A DNA stretch of 46,248 nucleotides from Synechococcales cyanobacterium bin31.maxbin.ball.101. GTDB taxonomy: Bacteria > Cyanobacteriota > Cyanobacteriia > Leptolyngbyales > Leptolyngbyaceae. Both the position numbers and the translations under genes were made by a program. Under the pieces are notes generated by a model that was given only the letters and a program-made list of their open reading frames with translations, did no database searches and was not told the DNA's origin. The stretch covers positions 1 through 46,248 of the forward strand of contig JAAFJU010000023.1 in NCBI GenBank assembly GCA_013298165.1. Reading direction: 5' to 3'. Shown piece by piece: positions 24,092 to 32,885 of the stretch; position 1 is the stretch's first letter, and every line of letters begins with the position of its first letter.

Positions 24092-25306
24092 ATGAAATTT
24101 TGGAAATTTAGTCTCGCCGCTTTGGCCCTATTAGTTGCCAGCACGATCGCTCCCTCAGTCCAAGCGCAAGTCAAGATCACAGGCGGAAGCGGCACCATGA
24201 CAGGCGGTCGAGTGTTTGTCCCGACGACCGGACGGTTTATTGGTCCGGGCGATCGAGGCACAGAAGAAACCAGCACCTATTACGGCGGCAGTTACAAAGG
24301 CGTTTTGATCAAAACAGAATTAGGCAATCTCCCAACAAATCTTCTGTTCCGCGCCAACATCGTGCCCACCTTCAACACGAGCGCTGGAGAGTCCCCGTCC
24401 GTCGGAACCCGAGGTGAAGTTAGTGGATTGGTCTCATTTAAAGCGTTCACGAACGCAGGTCGTCCCGTCTTCTACAACAACGTCCCGACTAGCCTCAACA
24501 TCCAACTCACCAAAGTCCCCTCAGACAACAACTCCAGCCGAACAACGGAATGGAATGCCTTTGACTATCGCCTCACCGAAGTGGGTGTCGGCGAAACCCC
24601 ATCTAGTCGCACGGTGATCACCCGTGGAACGGATGTTCGACTCATTCAATTCCAAGACAGAGGCGATGATCCGACCGATCGCACCGTCCTCGGCAACAGC
24701 ATCCCAGCCAGCGCTTACAACGTTCGTCGCAATGGCGTTAGCTTTGGCGGTGATGTGAAATTTGACATTAAATCAGGCACTTTCGGCGATGGTGATATCA
24801 ACACAACCCGACTCATCGAAGTAATCACCAATCCCAACAATCCCACGAACCCAACCAACCCCAACAATCCAAATCCCACAACGGAAGGACCTAGGACTGG
24901 AAACCCGATCGTGATTGGCTATCTTCCTGTAGTCATCACCACACCCCGAGGCAGCAATACCACTTGGTACACCGTGCCTACGACGGTCTACAATCCGATG
25001 TTGGATCAAGAAGTCAAAATCATCGTGCGCGGTCGGACAAAACCCAAACCCGATAGCACTCCCAAACCCGACGACAAGACCCCCAAACCGGACGACAAAA
25101 CCCCTAAACCCGACGATAAGACCCCTAAACCTGACGACAAACCCAAGCCTGATGACAAACCCAAGCCTGAAGAGGTCGAAATCGATACAGAGGAAATCGT
25201 CTTTGTCGATCGTAAAACCGAAAAAACCTACACCACCGTCGGCTTACCGAGCCGAGTCTTCCCTAATTTCATGGGGCTTGAAGAAGTCGATCTGAAAAAA
25301 GACTAA
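24092..25306 (+). CDS. Secreted protein with Asn-Pro and Lys-Pro-Asp-Asp repeat regions, unknown function
   Basis: A 404-residue exported protein I do not recognise. Signal peptide at residues 1-26 (MKFWKFSLAALALL...VQAQ). A mature domain of about 215 residues (27-245) has Gly/Thr/beta-rich sequence, no Cys and no catalytic motif. Then come an Asn/Pro/Thr linker (about 246-268), a short conserved-looking block (about 275-312, IVIGYLPVVITTPRG and TVYNPMLDQEVKIIVRG), four tandem TPKPDDK units and shorter PKPDDK units (about 322-358), and a C-terminal block IVFVDRKTEKTYTTVGLPSRVFPNF. The repeats look like wall-spanning or charged spacer sequence. It follows the SLH porin on the same strand and is closed by a strong hairpin, so it may be a periplasmic or envelope partner of that porin; this link is inference. 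Confidence 0.75.
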   Translation: MKFWKFSLAALALLVASTIAPSVQAQVKITGGSGTMTGGRVFVPTTGRFIGPGDRGTEETSTYYGGSYKGVLIKTELGNLPTNLLFRANIVPTFNTSAGESPSVGTRGEVSGLVSFKAFTNAGRPVFYNNVPTSLNIQLTKVPSDNNSSRTTEWNAFDYRLTEVGVGETPSSRTVITRGTDVRLIQFQDRGDDPTDRTVLGNSIPASAYNVRRNGVSFGGDVKFDIKSGTFGDGDINTTRLIEVITNPNNPTNPTNPNNPNPTTEGPRTGNPIVIGYLPVVITTPRGSNTTWYTVPTTVYNPMLDQEVKIIVRGRTKPKPDSTPKPDDKTPKPDDKTPKPDDKTPKPDDKPKPDDKPKPEEVEIDTEEIVFVDRKTEKTYTTVGLPSRVFPNFMGLEEVDLKKD

Positions 25307-25335
25307 TCTCTAAACCTCTATACAATGCAGCAAAC

Positions 25336-25374
25336 GCCCGATCGGCCTCAAAACCAAACCGATCGGGCTTTCCT
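25336..25374 (+). terminator. Rho-independent-type terminator after the porin/secreted protein pair
   Basis: GCCCGATCGG (25336-25345) and CCGATCGGGC (25359-25368) form a perfect 10-base stem around a 13-base loop, followed by TTTCCT. It lies 29 bases after the stop codon at 25306. The genes on both sides converge, so it may serve both directions. The stem is built from the HIP1-like palindrome CGATCG. Confidence 0.75.
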
Positions 25375-25408
25375 AATGGATTCTAAACCCATCAATTCGC
25401 TGTATATT

Positions 25409-25990
25409 CTAGCGACCCAATTTACGTTTCATCTGTTGTAATTCTTCCTCTGCTTCCCAAGATGCAAACTTCTTCTCTAGGGGATCCGTTGGCATCTTAG
25501 GCGTTGCTTTTACCGTACTACTATCTCGCCAAGGATTTGGGCTATCGGCAGTTGTGCGACTGGCAGCGCGCTGCGATCGGGCTTCTTCGAGTTTGACTTT
25601 GACCTCTTGGCGACGTTGTTGAATTTGGAGGGCGAGTTTTTCGGTTTGGGGGATGCGATCGCGGAGGAGTTCCATTTGGCCCCAGATTTGGTTGCCTTCT
25701 CGCAAAAGTTCGGCTTCATGAGCTTGGGCTAAGACGACGAGATCGTTACGCCCCGCTTTTTTTGCCTTTTCAATGCGGGTATGCCAGCGTTTGATTTCTT
25801 CCGCTGTTTCGCGAATGTTGGATTCCACGGTTTGTAATCGAGATTTTAGATCCACGAGGAGCCGATCGGACTCGCGCTGCTGCTCTGCCAGCTTTTCATC
25901 CAGGGCTTGCAGTTCTAAATGAGGATTATTTTTTAGAAATTCATCGATTTGATTTTCTAAAAATTTACTGACATCGTCAAAAAGTCCCAT
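25409..25990 (-). CDS. Coiled-coil cytosolic protein, cyanobacterial conserved type
   Basis: A 193-residue protein starting MGLFDDVSKFLENQIDEFLKNNPHLELQALDEKL. It continues as a long charged coiled coil (about 25-130, many Leu/Glu/Arg/Gln heptads) and a flexible C-terminal part with Ser/Thr/Pro and a final charged helix (EEELQQMKRKLGR). I recognise the N-terminal block as that of a conserved cyanobacterial family of unknown role (I believe annotated TIGR04376, from memory). The overall shape recalls PspA/Vipp1-like helical proteins, but there is no real sequence evidence for that. A TTG at 25999 is in frame; the ATG at 25990 gives the family N-terminus. It converges with the 24092 gene across the terminator hairpin. 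Confidence 0.72.
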   Translation of the reverse strand: MGLFDDVSKFLENQIDEFLKNNPHLELQALDEKLAEQQRESDRLLVDLKSRLQTVESNIRETAEEIKRWHTRIEKAKKAGRNDLVVLAQAHEAELLREGNQIWGQMELLRDRIPQTEKLALQIQQRRQEVKVKLEEARSQRAASRTTADSPNPWRDSSTVKATPKMPTDPLEKKFASWEAEEELQQMKRKLGR

Positions 25991-26118
25991 AGTTCGCAAG
26001 CCTGGATTGATGAGTGATTTAGATTTATCTCCATTGTAAAGGCGATCGTCCGACCTAGCGATCTGGTGTGGAACGGGATTTTACGGTACGGTTGGGGAGA
26101 TGATTTTTCGAGGGCGGT

Positions 26119-26217
26119 ATGAGCGGTAGCTGGCAGGATTGGGTGTTCGTGGTGGGCTATGTGTCGATTTTGGGGTTTGTGATGTTTATGGTGTTGAAAC
26201 CAGGCAGATCAGATTAA
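26119..26217 (+). CDS. Possible 32-residue single-pass membrane peptide
   Basis: ATG at 26119 to TAA at 26215-26217 encodes a 32-residue peptide beginning MSGSWQDWVFVVGYV and ending VLKPGRSD. It has one strongly hydrophobic helix (about residues 8-26) between a polar N-terminus and a Lys/Arg-containing C-terminus, the shape of small photosynthetic or respiratory complex subunits. GAGGG sits 7-10 bases before the ATG. I cannot match it to a known Psb/Psa/Pet/Ndh peptide. It lies alone in the 25991-26394 gap, whose remainder shows no gene. A chance frame of this size is possible; the combination of ribosome binding site, helix and stop makes it worth listing. Confidence 0.4.
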   Translation: MSGSWQDWVFVVGYVSILGFVMFMVLKPGRSD

Positions 26218-26394
26218 CAGGCACGTTGAAAGGGACGATCGACACAAAACTGTCCGGAATAGGCCAAATCTAGATGTAGATTAGCAAACTAGCTCCTAAT
26301 GGTGCAATTCTGCATAGTTTTGGGCATTTTTAAGTATCTATAAGAGTAGAATTCCCTTACTCCGTTGGCTGAGTAAAACTGCTAAGCAAAACCT

Positions 26395-27141
26395 ATGGCA
26401 TCCCTAAACCCTGACAACGCACCGCTCAAAGTCCGTTCCATCCGTCGGAAACAGATTCAACAAACGTTGATGGTTTCAGGCGTGATCACCGTGTTGGCAA
26501 TCTCCGGCTGTAGTAGTTCCTCCGATGATAAGCCCGCCGCCGCACCCGCTCCGGTTCCTAGTCCGAAGGTTCCGGCGCTGTTCTATAGCAATACAGAGCA
26601 GTGCGAAGCCGATACGAAAAAGCAGCAGCAGACCTACGAAGCTAAACTCAAGGCATACAACGCTAAAAAGCAAGGTGCTGAACCCGTTCCACCCGCCCTG
26701 AGCAGTTCTGATTGCGCCGATCAAATGGCGGCGGCTCGGCGGGAACACGATCGTCATGCCCCCGTCTACCAAACCCTCGCCGCCTGTGAAGCCGAGCGTG
26801 TAAAATGTGAGACCTCCCGATCGGATGTGGTGGGGTATCGACCTAGTTTTGGCGGCGCTTATCTCTATCCCTACGCCGCCAGCGCCACCAGTAATTTTGC
26901 AGGCGGTAGCTCTCGGGTCTATCAACCCCACACCGTCTATCAAGGGATGAATCCCGGTCAGGTGATGACACCCCAGGGGGAATCCCTGGTGCAAACAAAA
27001 TCCGGTTTCGTCTCCGCGCCTCAACCCAGCGTCGATGCGCCCTCTCGTCCAGCGGGTCATGCCGCCCAGGGGACCATTAGCGGTCGGAGTCAATCGGGCT
27101 TTGGGTCTACGTTTAAGAGTACTGGAAGTGGAGGAAAATAG
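26395..27141 (+). CDS. DUF1190 (YgiB-like) lipoprotein or membrane-anchored protein
   Basis: A 248-residue protein with a basic N-terminus, a hydrophobic segment (about 24-40) and ISGCSSSS, a lipobox-like site at about Cys40. The periplasmic part contains paired Cys blocks (FYSNTEQCEAD, SSSDCADQMAAARREHDRHAPVYQTLAACEAERVKCE), then Gly/Tyr/Pro-rich low-complexity sequence. EQCEAD...DC...AA..EH.R.AP.Y.T...C is the pattern of the DUF1190 family, of which E. coli YgiB is the known member. In many bacteria ygiB is paired with ygiC, an ATP-grasp of the glutathionylspermidine synthase type, and the same pairing occurs here: the next gene starts 5 bases after this stop. Function is unknown in the family. 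The C-terminal third is low complexity and poorly conserved in appearance. Confidence 0.8.
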   Translation: MASLNPDNAPLKVRSIRRKQIQQTLMVSGVITVLAISGCSSSSDDKPAAAPAPVPSPKVPALFYSNTEQCEADTKKQQQTYEAKLKAYNAKKQGAEPVPPALSSSDCADQMAAARREHDRHAPVYQTLAACEAERVKCETSRSDVVGYRPSFGGAYLYPYAASATSNFAGGSSRVYQPHTVYQGMNPGQVMTPQGESLVQTKSGFVSAPQPSVDAPSRPAGHAAQGTISGRSQSGFGSTFKSTGSGGK

Positions 27142-27146
27142 GTCCT

Positions 27147-28475
27147 ATGAAAGTGCTGAAAATCGCTTGTCGCAAAGATTGGCAGGCCCATGTTCGTGAA
27201 AATGCCTACCAATCTGAGGTGCTGAGCGATGCACAGCAGAAATACTGGGTAGAAGCGCTACCACAGCCCTTTGCGATTCAGTTTACGACGGCGGAAGAAA
27301 CGGCGATCGCAACCGCAACTGAAATGCTGTGGGAAATGTGTGTCAAATTTCTCGACTGGTTTTTCACAGACCAGACGCCAGGAGACGTACATCAGCGATT
27401 GGCTCAGCTTAAAATTCCCCAAGCCTACTGGAGCGCAATTCAGGCTAGTTGGGAACGGACGGGTCCGATCGAAGACCTGTCGCTCTACACCCGGTTTGAT
27501 CTTGCGATGACCGAAGATGGCCAAATCAAACTCTTAGAAATCAATGGAGAAACGCCCTTACTGGGGGCCGAGACCGTATATCAGTGGAATTGGTATGTGG
27601 ATTACAAACTCAACCATCAAGATAGCGCCCATCCATTGCCCAGTGATGCCAGTCAGTTTAATCAATTTTGGGAGCAGACGGCGGGACAATGGCGACGATT
27701 GGTTGAGGATTACGAGCTTGAAAAAACAGGGATTTCCTTCTTAGTCGATGAGAAGTTAGAAGAAGATCTGGAAATGGCGATGCAATTGATTCAGATTCTC
27801 CATGATGAAGTGAATCCCAATGTCCATGCCCAAATCGTCTACCTGCGCGGGCTGCGGGATGAGTCGGATCAGGAGGTGCAGCGGGGAATTGGCCTAGATG
27901 AGGCGGGATACTTTATTGACCACTTCAATGAACGGATTCCGGTGCTGTGGAAAATGTATGACTGGTCGGATATTCAAAATGACATGGCAAATGATGGCAC
28001 AACCGCTGTACTAGCTCGTCACTTAGAACTCGGGGAAACGAAATTTTTAGAACCGCTCTGGAAACAGGTGATTTCCAATAAAGGTGCCATGGCCTTGATG
28101 TGGCAACAGTTTAAAAATTCAGACTATCGCCCCTATTTATTAGAGACCTATTTTCAAGATGATTTCGCCGTTGAAAATACCCGACTGCAATTAGATATTC
28201 ATGTGAGAAAACCGCTGATTGGGATGGAGGGCGTGGGCATTTCGATCGAGTCTGGCATGGGTTCACTCGATCAACGGGATACCCTGGGCTACGGGGGTGA
28301 AGGCTACATTATTCAGGAATATGTAGAGCTTCCTCAGGCATTGGGCTATCACTATATGATTGGCAGTTGGTGCATTGATGGAACCGCTTCTGGTATCATT
28401 CTCCGGGGCGATACCTCTAAGATTACAGGTCGTCACTGTTTGATTATTCCTCACATTGTTTCTGACCATGATTAA
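27147..28475 (+). CDS. Glutathionylspermidine synthase-like ATP-grasp protein (YgiC/YjfC-like)
   Basis: A 442-residue member of the glutathionylspermidine synthase ATP-grasp family. The N-terminal domain includes WVEALPQPFAIQF and the helical block around MLWEMCVKFLDWFF. The catalytic part shows YTRFDLAMTEDGQIKLLEINGETPLLGAETVYQWNW (metal/substrate-binding acidic and Asn residues), LDIHVRKPLIGMEGVGISI (nucleotide-binding Lys region) and YIIQEYVELPQALGYHYMIGSW. Unlike E. coli Gss it has no amidase domain. The family makes amide bonds between a carboxylate and an amine at the expense of ATP; the substrates of the YgiC type are not known. It is preceded by the DUF1190 gene at 5 bases, and its last 8 bases overlap the start of the diiron gene, a sign of translational coupling. 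Confidence 0.88.
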   Translation: MKVLKIACRKDWQAHVRENAYQSEVLSDAQQKYWVEALPQPFAIQFTTAEETAIATATEMLWEMCVKFLDWFFTDQTPGDVHQRLAQLKIPQAYWSAIQASWERTGPIEDLSLYTRFDLAMTEDGQIKLLEINGETPLLGAETVYQWNWYVDYKLNHQDSAHPLPSDASQFNQFWEQTAGQWRRLVEDYELEKTGISFLVDEKLEEDLEMAMQLIQILHDEVNPNVHAQIVYLRGLRDESDQEVQRGIGLDEAGYFIDHFNERIPVLWKMYDWSDIQNDMANDGTTAVLARHLELGETKFLEPLWKQVISNKGAMALMWQQFKNSDYRPYLLETYFQDDFAVENTRLQLDIHVRKPLIGMEGVGISIESGMGSLDQRDTLGYGGEGYIIQEYVELPQALGYHYMIGSWCIDGTASGIILRGDTSKITGRHCLIIPHIVSDHD

Positions 28476-29280
28476 TCAAACTATTAATCACAGCATTCAT
28501 CAAACCCATCTTCGTCAAGACCCTTGGAAATTAGATGCGGTTCTTCCGATCGATCATCAGATCGCACCCCACTATTTCACCAAAGCTCCAACAGGCGTCT
28601 GGGAAAATTTCACGAGACTGCTCAGCCGAGACATCTTTTCTGAAGCGGATGCACAGATTCTCTATGATCACCTGATGCAACGTCAGGATGAGTTTTCTGA
28701 CGAGTTTCTCGCGATGCTTCAGGTTTGGCTGATCGATGAACTGAAGCACTACGAAGCCTTGCGACGCACCTATCACTGCATTTCAGGCGTGAGTTTTGCA
28801 GAAATGAATCGATTATTTGCCGATCGGGTTCATGAGATCAAACCGATCGAACGAGTGTTAGTCGATGAATTCACGATTCTCGTCACCATGATGTTCGATG
28901 AGATTGGCTCGGTGTATTCCTATCGCCGGGATTTGCGAGAATACTACTGTCATTTTGGCCGCGAAATTCAGAAAATTGGCCATCACTTAGTGCAAGATGA
29001 AGGACGGCATTTTAGCAATGCGGCGGAGTTGCTTTTGAGTCACCATCGCGATCGGTTAGATCACATTGAACCGCTTTTACATGACATTGCCCACCTCGAA
29101 GATCGCCTAGGAACCTACTACAAATCCTTTTTTCTAGACCATGCCCAAGAGCAATTTCGCTTTCCACCCAATTTCAACGCGGTCATCATTCAAGTCATCC
29201 TAGCGCGATTAGGACTGGCTTCCTATCCAGATGCTAAGGCCGTCAAAGAATTGTGGCAGTGGGTTCCCGCAGATGGGTAA
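28468..29280 (+). CDS. Ferritin-like helical diiron protein, unknown function
   Basis: A 270-residue all-helical protein. Two ExxH motifs are visible: Glu91-x-x-His94 in LIDELKHYEALRR and Glu178-x-x-His181 in QDEGRHFSNAAELLL. Acidic residues lie on intervening helices (Glu134 in VDEFTILVTMMFDE, Glu145), the ligand pattern of four-helix diiron carboxylate proteins (ferritin-like, ribonucleotide-reductase-like oxidases and oxygenases). I do not recognise the subfamily. The ATG at 28468 overlaps the end of the ATP-grasp gene by 8 bases (ATGATTAA), so translation is coupled; a TTG at 28456 is in frame but less likely. With DUF1190 and the ATP-grasp it forms a three-gene operon. A role in oxidising or hydroxylating the product of the ATP-grasp enzyme is possible but purely inferred. 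Confidence 0.72.
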   Translation: MINQTINHSIHQTHLRQDPWKLDAVLPIDHQIAPHYFTKAPTGVWENFTRLLSRDIFSEADAQILYDHLMQRQDEFSDEFLAMLQVWLIDELKHYEALRRTYHCISGVSFAEMNRLFADRVHEIKPIERVLVDEFTILVTMMFDEIGSVYSYRRDLREYYCHFGREIQKIGHHLVQDEGRHFSNAAELLLSHHRDRLDHIEPLLHDIAHLEDRLGTYYKSFFLDHAQEQFRFPPNFNAVIIQVILARLGLASYPDAKAVKELWQWVPADG

Positions 29281-29303
29281 ACCCCTAAAAGCACAGCAAA
29301 TCC

Positions 29304-29332
29304 AAAAATATTACGTCGCAGCAAATATTTTT
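29304..29332 (+). terminator. AT-rich hairpin after the diiron gene
   Basis: AAAAATATT (29304-29312) and AATATTTTT (29324-29332) form a 9-base stem with an 11-base loop, 23 bases after the stop at 29280. The stem is AT-only but its right arm ends in a run of T, so it could end transcription of the operon that starts at 26395. Confidence 0.45.
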
Positions 29333-29413
29333 AGGCGGACTGTTAATCACGCTGACGATCGTGGGAACTCTTGGACATAACTAGGAACATCTACCCCCAC
29401 TTCTAGGCCCCAT

Positions 29414-32400
29414 ATGTCATCGTACCGTCGTCTTCAATGGTTAGGCTTATTGCCGTTGAGTCTTCTTTGCCTCACTGCCCCAGCCCTCGGACAAACCGCC
29501 ACCCCATCAAAGTCCACCGCACCTGCACTATCTCGTGATAATGCCACGAAAGCGGGTAATTCGACCCCGGTGCCGACCAATGTCAATGATCTAGAGGCGC
29601 TGGTCAGTAGCATTGAAAATCCAAAATTTCCCCTCAAAAAACGATTGGATGCGATTCTGGCGATCGGCAAATTGGGACCTGAAGCCGGAAATGCCGTCAC
29701 TGTTTTAAAAGGCTCTCTCACCGATCGCAACGCCGTTGAAATTCGTCGCTATGCCGCAGACGCCCTCGCTGCGATCGGCAATAAATCAAAACCCGCGCTC
29801 CCCGAACTCCTGATTCTCCTCAAAGACCCAAATCCCGGTGTCCGAGCCGCTGCTGCCAATGCGATCGGGAAAATTGAAGGGGTGGGGAAAGAAGTCGCTC
29901 CATCATTAATCGATATTCTAGATGATCCCAACATTGCCGTTCGGATTAGTGCGGTCAATGCCCTTTCGACCTTTGGCTCAGAAGCACAACCAGGACTGCC
30001 ACAATTGATTGAAGGGTTGAAATCCTCCGATCGAGGTCTGCGCAAAGTCATCATTAATGCCCTCGGTCGCCTCGGCAAAGAAGCAAAACCTGCGGCCCAG
30101 GGACTTAGTCATCTCATTCAAGAAGGCGATACCGAAACCAGTCTTGCTGCCCTCATGGCGATCGGGCAAATTGGGAATGAGGCCACTGCCGCAGTACCCG
30201 AAGTCGGTAAAGCGCTCGCGAGTGATGACGCACAAATTCGGACGTTTGCGGCCCTGACCTTGAGTCGCATGGGAGAAGCCGCCGAACCCGTCCTTCCAGA
30301 CCTTCGCCGTGCCCTCCAAGACTCCGACAAAAATGTCCGACAAAATGTAGCCTCCAGTCTCGGACAAATCACCGCGAACACCCCTGAGACGTTAGCGGCA
30401 CTGGCAAGTGCATTAAAGGATCCTGACATTGGGGTGCGGATTAGCGCCGCGAGTGCCATCAATCGTCTAGCAGGCTATGTCCAGGACCAAAGCGCTAAAT
30501 TTTCCCGTGATGAATTGAGCGCTGTGATTACGACGTTGGATGCGGTTTCGACTTCCTTTGAAGATCCAAAAAGCAATACCAATGAAGAAGTGCGGAACTC
30601 GTTGCGCCGATCGCTCATTGCCATCAAAGCCGCCAAAGCCTCCCGCTACCTGGACCAAATCTTTGCTTGGGGACGTGAAAATCCAGCCTTTGCTTTAATT
30701 GCATTGTACATATTAGCGACACCAGGCTTTTGGCTCTTGGTGCTGCTATTAAAACCGCTGTGGCTACTGAAGGTGAATGATCTCCTCAAGCCCTACACCG
30801 ACTTTGAATTGCCGACGCCGTTAGGGAACACCATTAAAGTTCCGTTGCGCTTTGTGATGTTTCTGGGCTGGTTGCATTATCATCCTCGGGTTTTAGACGC
30901 TTGGGTCGATCGGCAATTGAATATTGCTCACGACGCCTTTGCCAATAAGAGTACGGTGAACGATCGGCTCGTCTACATTCCGATTCCCGTCGTGCTTCAG
31001 GGCAATACTGTCACGGATATTAGCAATAAAGACATTCAAGCCACCTTTTTGGATGGGCGGCAATGTGTGTTGATCTGGGGTGAAGGCGGCATTGGTAAAA
31101 CCAGTCTCGCTTGCCAATTGGCCCAATGGTCCATGTCGGACGATCGGACCAAACGTCTGTGCCGTCACCGCATGATTCCGGTGCTCATTGAACAAGAACT
31201 CGACTTCAAAGTCAATGAAGGCAAAGATCCCTTCCGGGAAGCCATTCGCGGTCAATTGCAAGCTCTGGTGGATTCAGCCGAACCCTTGAGTGATGAGTTT
31301 ATTGAAAAACTTCTGCGTCAGCGTCGCGTGTTGGTCATCGTCGATCGGATGTCAGAACTGAGCGACGCCACGCGACGAGAAATTCGTCCTGGCCATCCCG
31401 ACTTCCCGGCCAATGCGCTCATCGTCACCTCCCGCGTCGAAGAAAACCTCGACAATGTCCCCAAAACCTTAATGCGCCCCATGCGGATTGAAGGCAATCG
31501 TCTTTCGTCCTTTTTGGAAGCTTACTTGACCCAATGCAATCAGCGGGAATTATTCACAGATTCCGAATACTTTGATGCCTGTAGCCAACTGTCAAAAATG
31601 GTGGGACAGCGCAATGTCACGGTGCTGCTAGCCAAACTCTATGCCGAGCAATTGATTGCTCAAAAATCCGGCATTGCGGATACTCACTTGCCGGACAACA
31701 TTCCGGATTTGATGTTGAGTTATCTCAATGAACTGAACCGCGATCACAATCCCGATGAACCCGATAATCCCACCATTCACCAGGATGCTAAAGTCGTGGC
31801 TTGGGAATGCCTCAAGTATACGTTCCGGCCCGCACCTGTGCGTCGGGAGACGGTCCTGACCGAGTTAGAACTGGCTTGTAACATCGATCGTGAATCCGCC
31901 AAAAATCGGCTGCGTCATTTAGAAAGTCGATTGCGCATTCTTCAGACCGTCGGACCTGCCCAAGACCAGATTTCGTTTTCCCTTGACCCCTTGGCAGAAT
32001 GTTTAGCCGCCTTATACTTAGTTGAGCTATACGGCAATGAAAACTACCTCTGGCAGAACTTTCTGATTCAAGCAGATGCGATGCCCGGAGCGCCCGAGAG
32101 CATTCATGGATTCCTCCTGGCACTGCGGGACTGCTGCTTGACGCGCGGTGTGGAAATGGATATTCCAGAGAATGTCCTCAATGAATTGGGGCAACGGGTC
32201 GGACTCAGTACAGAAATGCTGCGCCGCACCCAAATTGAACAGCGTCTAGCAAGACTCGTTCCCAAATTGACCGATGGTCTCTTGGATAATCGGTTGCGGG
32301 CAATTCGAGAACTGGGTGAACTGGGGGCTGCGGCTAAGCCTGTGCTGCCTGCGTTGGTGCGGGAAATCCATGCACCAGAATGGCAAATTCGTCAGGAGGT

Positions 32401-32854
32401 GATTAAGACGATCGGCTTGATGGGAGCCGAGGGGCGCAATGCCATTCCGGTATTGGTCGATCGGATGCGAGATGACGATCGCCGCGTCGCTTGTGAATCC
32501 ATTGTTTCCCTTGGGAAGATTGGTACGATCGCCATTCCAGCATTAGTTTCCGCGTTGGATTCTAAGACGGCTTACATTCGCAGTTCTGCAGCTTGGGTGT
32601 TGGCTAACTTTGAAGAAAGTGCCAATGCTGCGGTTCCAGCATTGCGGAAAGTCTTGCACGATGAGGATTGGCAAGTGCGTTGGGTTGCGGCCTATACGCT
32701 GGGTGCGATCGGTGTCGGTGCGAAAGATGCTGTTCCTGATTTAATTACCATTTGCAAAGGAACACATGCCTTGGTTCGTCAAGAAGCCAGTCGTGCATTA
32801 TGGCGAATTAACGGGGAAGAAGCCTCGAAGATCGTCATGGCGCTCAGCCGATAA
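29414..32854 (+). CDS. HEAT repeat - transmembrane - STAND/NACHT-type NTPase - HEAT repeat protein
   Basis: A 1146-residue multidomain protein. Signal peptide at 1-27 (LGLLPLSLLCLTAPALGQ). HEAT/PBS-lyase-like repeats at about 50-370 (units like NAIGKIEGVGKEVAPSLIDI and NALGRLGKEAKPAAQGL). A strong transmembrane segment lies at about 426-452 (IALYILATPGFWLLVLLLKP). A P-loop NTPase starts at about 553 (VLIWGEGGIGKTSLACQL) with a Walker-B-like strand VLVIVDRMSEL at about 638 and a helical winged-helix-like region after it. HEAT repeats return at about 955-1146 (IRELGELGAAAKPVLPALVREIH, VSLGKIGTIAIPALVSALD). The first HEAT block should face the periplasm and the NTPase and second block the cytoplasm. 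This suggests a sensor that couples an envelope signal to a STAND-type switch. No effector domain is recognisable. The Walker A is intact. Confidence 0.85.
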   Translation: MSSYRRLQWLGLLPLSLLCLTAPALGQTATPSKSTAPALSRDNATKAGNSTPVPTNVNDLEALVSSIENPKFPLKKRLDAILAIGKLGPEAGNAVTVLKGSLTDRNAVEIRRYAADALAAIGNKSKPALPELLILLKDPNPGVRAAAANAIGKIEGVGKEVAPSLIDILDDPNIAVRISAVNALSTFGSEAQPGLPQLIEGLKSSDRGLRKVIINALGRLGKEAKPAAQGLSHLIQEGDTETSLAALMAIGQIGNEATAAVPEVGKALASDDAQIRTFAALTLSRMGEAAEPVLPDLRRALQDSDKNVRQNVASSLGQITANTPETLAALASALKDPDIGVRISAASAINRLAGYVQDQSAKFSRDELSAVITTLDAVSTSFEDPKSNTNEEVRNSLRRSLIAIKAAKASRYLDQIFAWGRENPAFALIALYILATPGFWLLVLLLKPLWLLKVNDLLKPYTDFELPTPLGNTIKVPLRFVMFLGWLHYHPRVLDAWVDRQLNIAHDAFANKSTVNDRLVYIPIPVVLQGNTVTDISNKDIQATFLDGRQCVLIWGEGGIGKTSLACQLAQWSMSDDRTKRLCRHRMIPVLIEQELDFKVNEGKDPFREAIRGQLQALVDSAEPLSDEFIEKLLRQRRVLVIVDRMSELSDATRREIRPGHPDFPANALIVTSRVEENLDNVPKTLMRPMRIEGNRLSSFLEAYLTQCNQRELFTDSEYFDACSQLSKMVGQRNVTVLLAKLYAEQLIAQKSGIADTHLPDNIPDLMLSYLNELNRDHNPDEPDNPTIHQDAKVVAWECLKYTFRPAPVRRETVLTELELACNIDRESAKNRLRHLESRLRILQTVGPAQDQISFSLDPLAECLAALYLVELYGNENYLWQNFLIQADAMPGAPESIHGFLLALRDCCLTRGVEMDIPENVLNELGQRVGLSTEMLRRTQIEQRLARLVPKLTDGLLDNRLRAIRELGELGAAAKPVLPALVREIHAPEWQIRQEVIKTIGLMGAEGRNAIPVLVDRMRDDDRRVACESIVSLGKIGTIAIPALVSALDSKTAYIRSSAAWVLANFEESANAAVPALRKVLHDEDWQVRWVAAYTLGAIGVGAKDAVPDLITICKGTHALVRQEASRALWRINGEEASKIVMALSR

Positions 32855-32885
32855 TTAGGCCAAATCTTCTCATCATTGCTATGGA

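Noticed and set aside
26476-27093. 205-residue minus-strand frame opposite the DUF1190 gene
   Set aside because: Composition and position mark it as the shadow of the plus-strand lipoprotein gene, which has a lipobox-like site and an operon partner.
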